A DNA stretch of 7,313 nucleotides from Asaia bogorensis. GTDB lineage: Bacteria > Pseudomonadota > Alphaproteobacteria > Acetobacterales > Acetobacteraceae. The stretch is from positions 1 to 7,313 of the forward strand of contig CAMBXJ010000219.1 in NCBI GenBank assembly GCA_945871455.1, read 5' to 3'. Below, piece after piece: positions 7,240 to 7,313 of the stretch; within the stretch, counting starts at the first letter, position 1; every line of letters starts with the position of its first letter. A program made the position numbers and the translations under genes. The notes beneath the pieces were generated by a model. It saw nothing but the letters and a program-made list of their open reading frames with translations, had not been told where the DNA came from and searched no databases.

Positions 7240-7264
7240 GGGTTTTTCCTCTATAATCTGTACT

Positions 7265-7288
7265 GGACACTAGCGGACATTTAGGACA
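7265..7288. repeat. Three direct repeats of GGACA upstream of the recombinase operon
   Basis: GGACA occurs at 7265-7269, 7275-7279 and 7284-7288 on the plus strand (TGTCC on the minus strand), with start-to-start spacing of 10 and 9 bases, about one helical turn. A protein bound to each copy would sit on the same DNA face. They lie 25-50 bases upstream of the recombinase GTG, within a possible promoter spacer. They could be an operator for self-control, recombinase arm-type sites, or part of the end of an insertion element such as the repeated terminal motifs of IS21-like elements. Confidence 0.5.
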
Positions 7289-7296
7289 ACAGTCAA
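7267..7296 (-). promoter_or_regulatory. Candidate promoter of the recombinase operon
   Basis: TTGACT (7291-7296, minus strand) matches five of six bases of a -35 box. Eighteen bases on, TAGTGT (7267-7272) is a poor -10. The region is AT-richer than the genes and ends at the ribosome site of the 689-aa recombinase. The GGACA repeats overlap the spacer and -10, so a bound protein would block transcription here. Confidence 0.3.
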
Positions 7297-7313
7297 GTGA
7301 TTATGAAATCTAT

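Noticed and set aside
1..7313. CRISPR array, tRNA or rRNA
   Set aside because: No regularly spaced long repeats and no cloverleaf or rRNA-like stretches were seen on either strand.

Overview
The window is high-GC DNA (roughly 60% by eye), dense with genes that all read on the minus strand, so transcription runs from the right edge towards the left. Codon choice, Shine-Dalgarno sites and protein similarities recognised from memory point to a proteobacterium. The transposase remnant looks alphaproteobacterial in flavour, but the lineage cannot be fixed from this window. The mixture of recombinases, an eroded transposase and a GTPase pair is typical of accessory DNA such as a genomic island or plasmid.

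Right part (about 3990-7313): a two-gene operon of tyrosine recombinases, 689 aa followed by 393 aa. The two are joined by an ATGA overlap with a strong internal ribosome-binding site. Both keep the catalytic Arg, His-x-x-Arg and Tyr. Upstream of the first gene is a short AT-richer leader with three helically phased GGACA direct repeats and a possible promoter. This is the mobility module and the only complete recombination machinery visible.

Middle (about 3224-3995): the C-terminal half of an IS66-like transposase, broken by an in-frame stop and a frameshift and missing its N-terminal half. Its homology begins almost exactly at the stop codon of the second recombinase, so a recombination junction lies there.

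Gap (2796-3223): no large gene. It holds one plausible 64-codon reading frame of unknown function, preceded by a strong Shine-Dalgarno site, a six-codon open frame and an inverted repeat whose loop contains the start codon. It also holds a second hairpin closer to the GTPase genes.

Left part (67-2795): a two-gene operon of membrane-associated P-loop GTPases, a 396-aa protein with a C-terminal hydrophobic (DUF697/YcjF-like) region followed by a 513-aa protein with two N-terminal membrane helices. They overlap by ATGA and were probably made together, perhaps as partners at the inner membrane. Their cellular role is not known; related prophage and island GTPases of the YfjP/YeeP/YkfA (HSR1-related) type are also poorly understood. 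No CRISPR array, tRNA or rRNA was seen.
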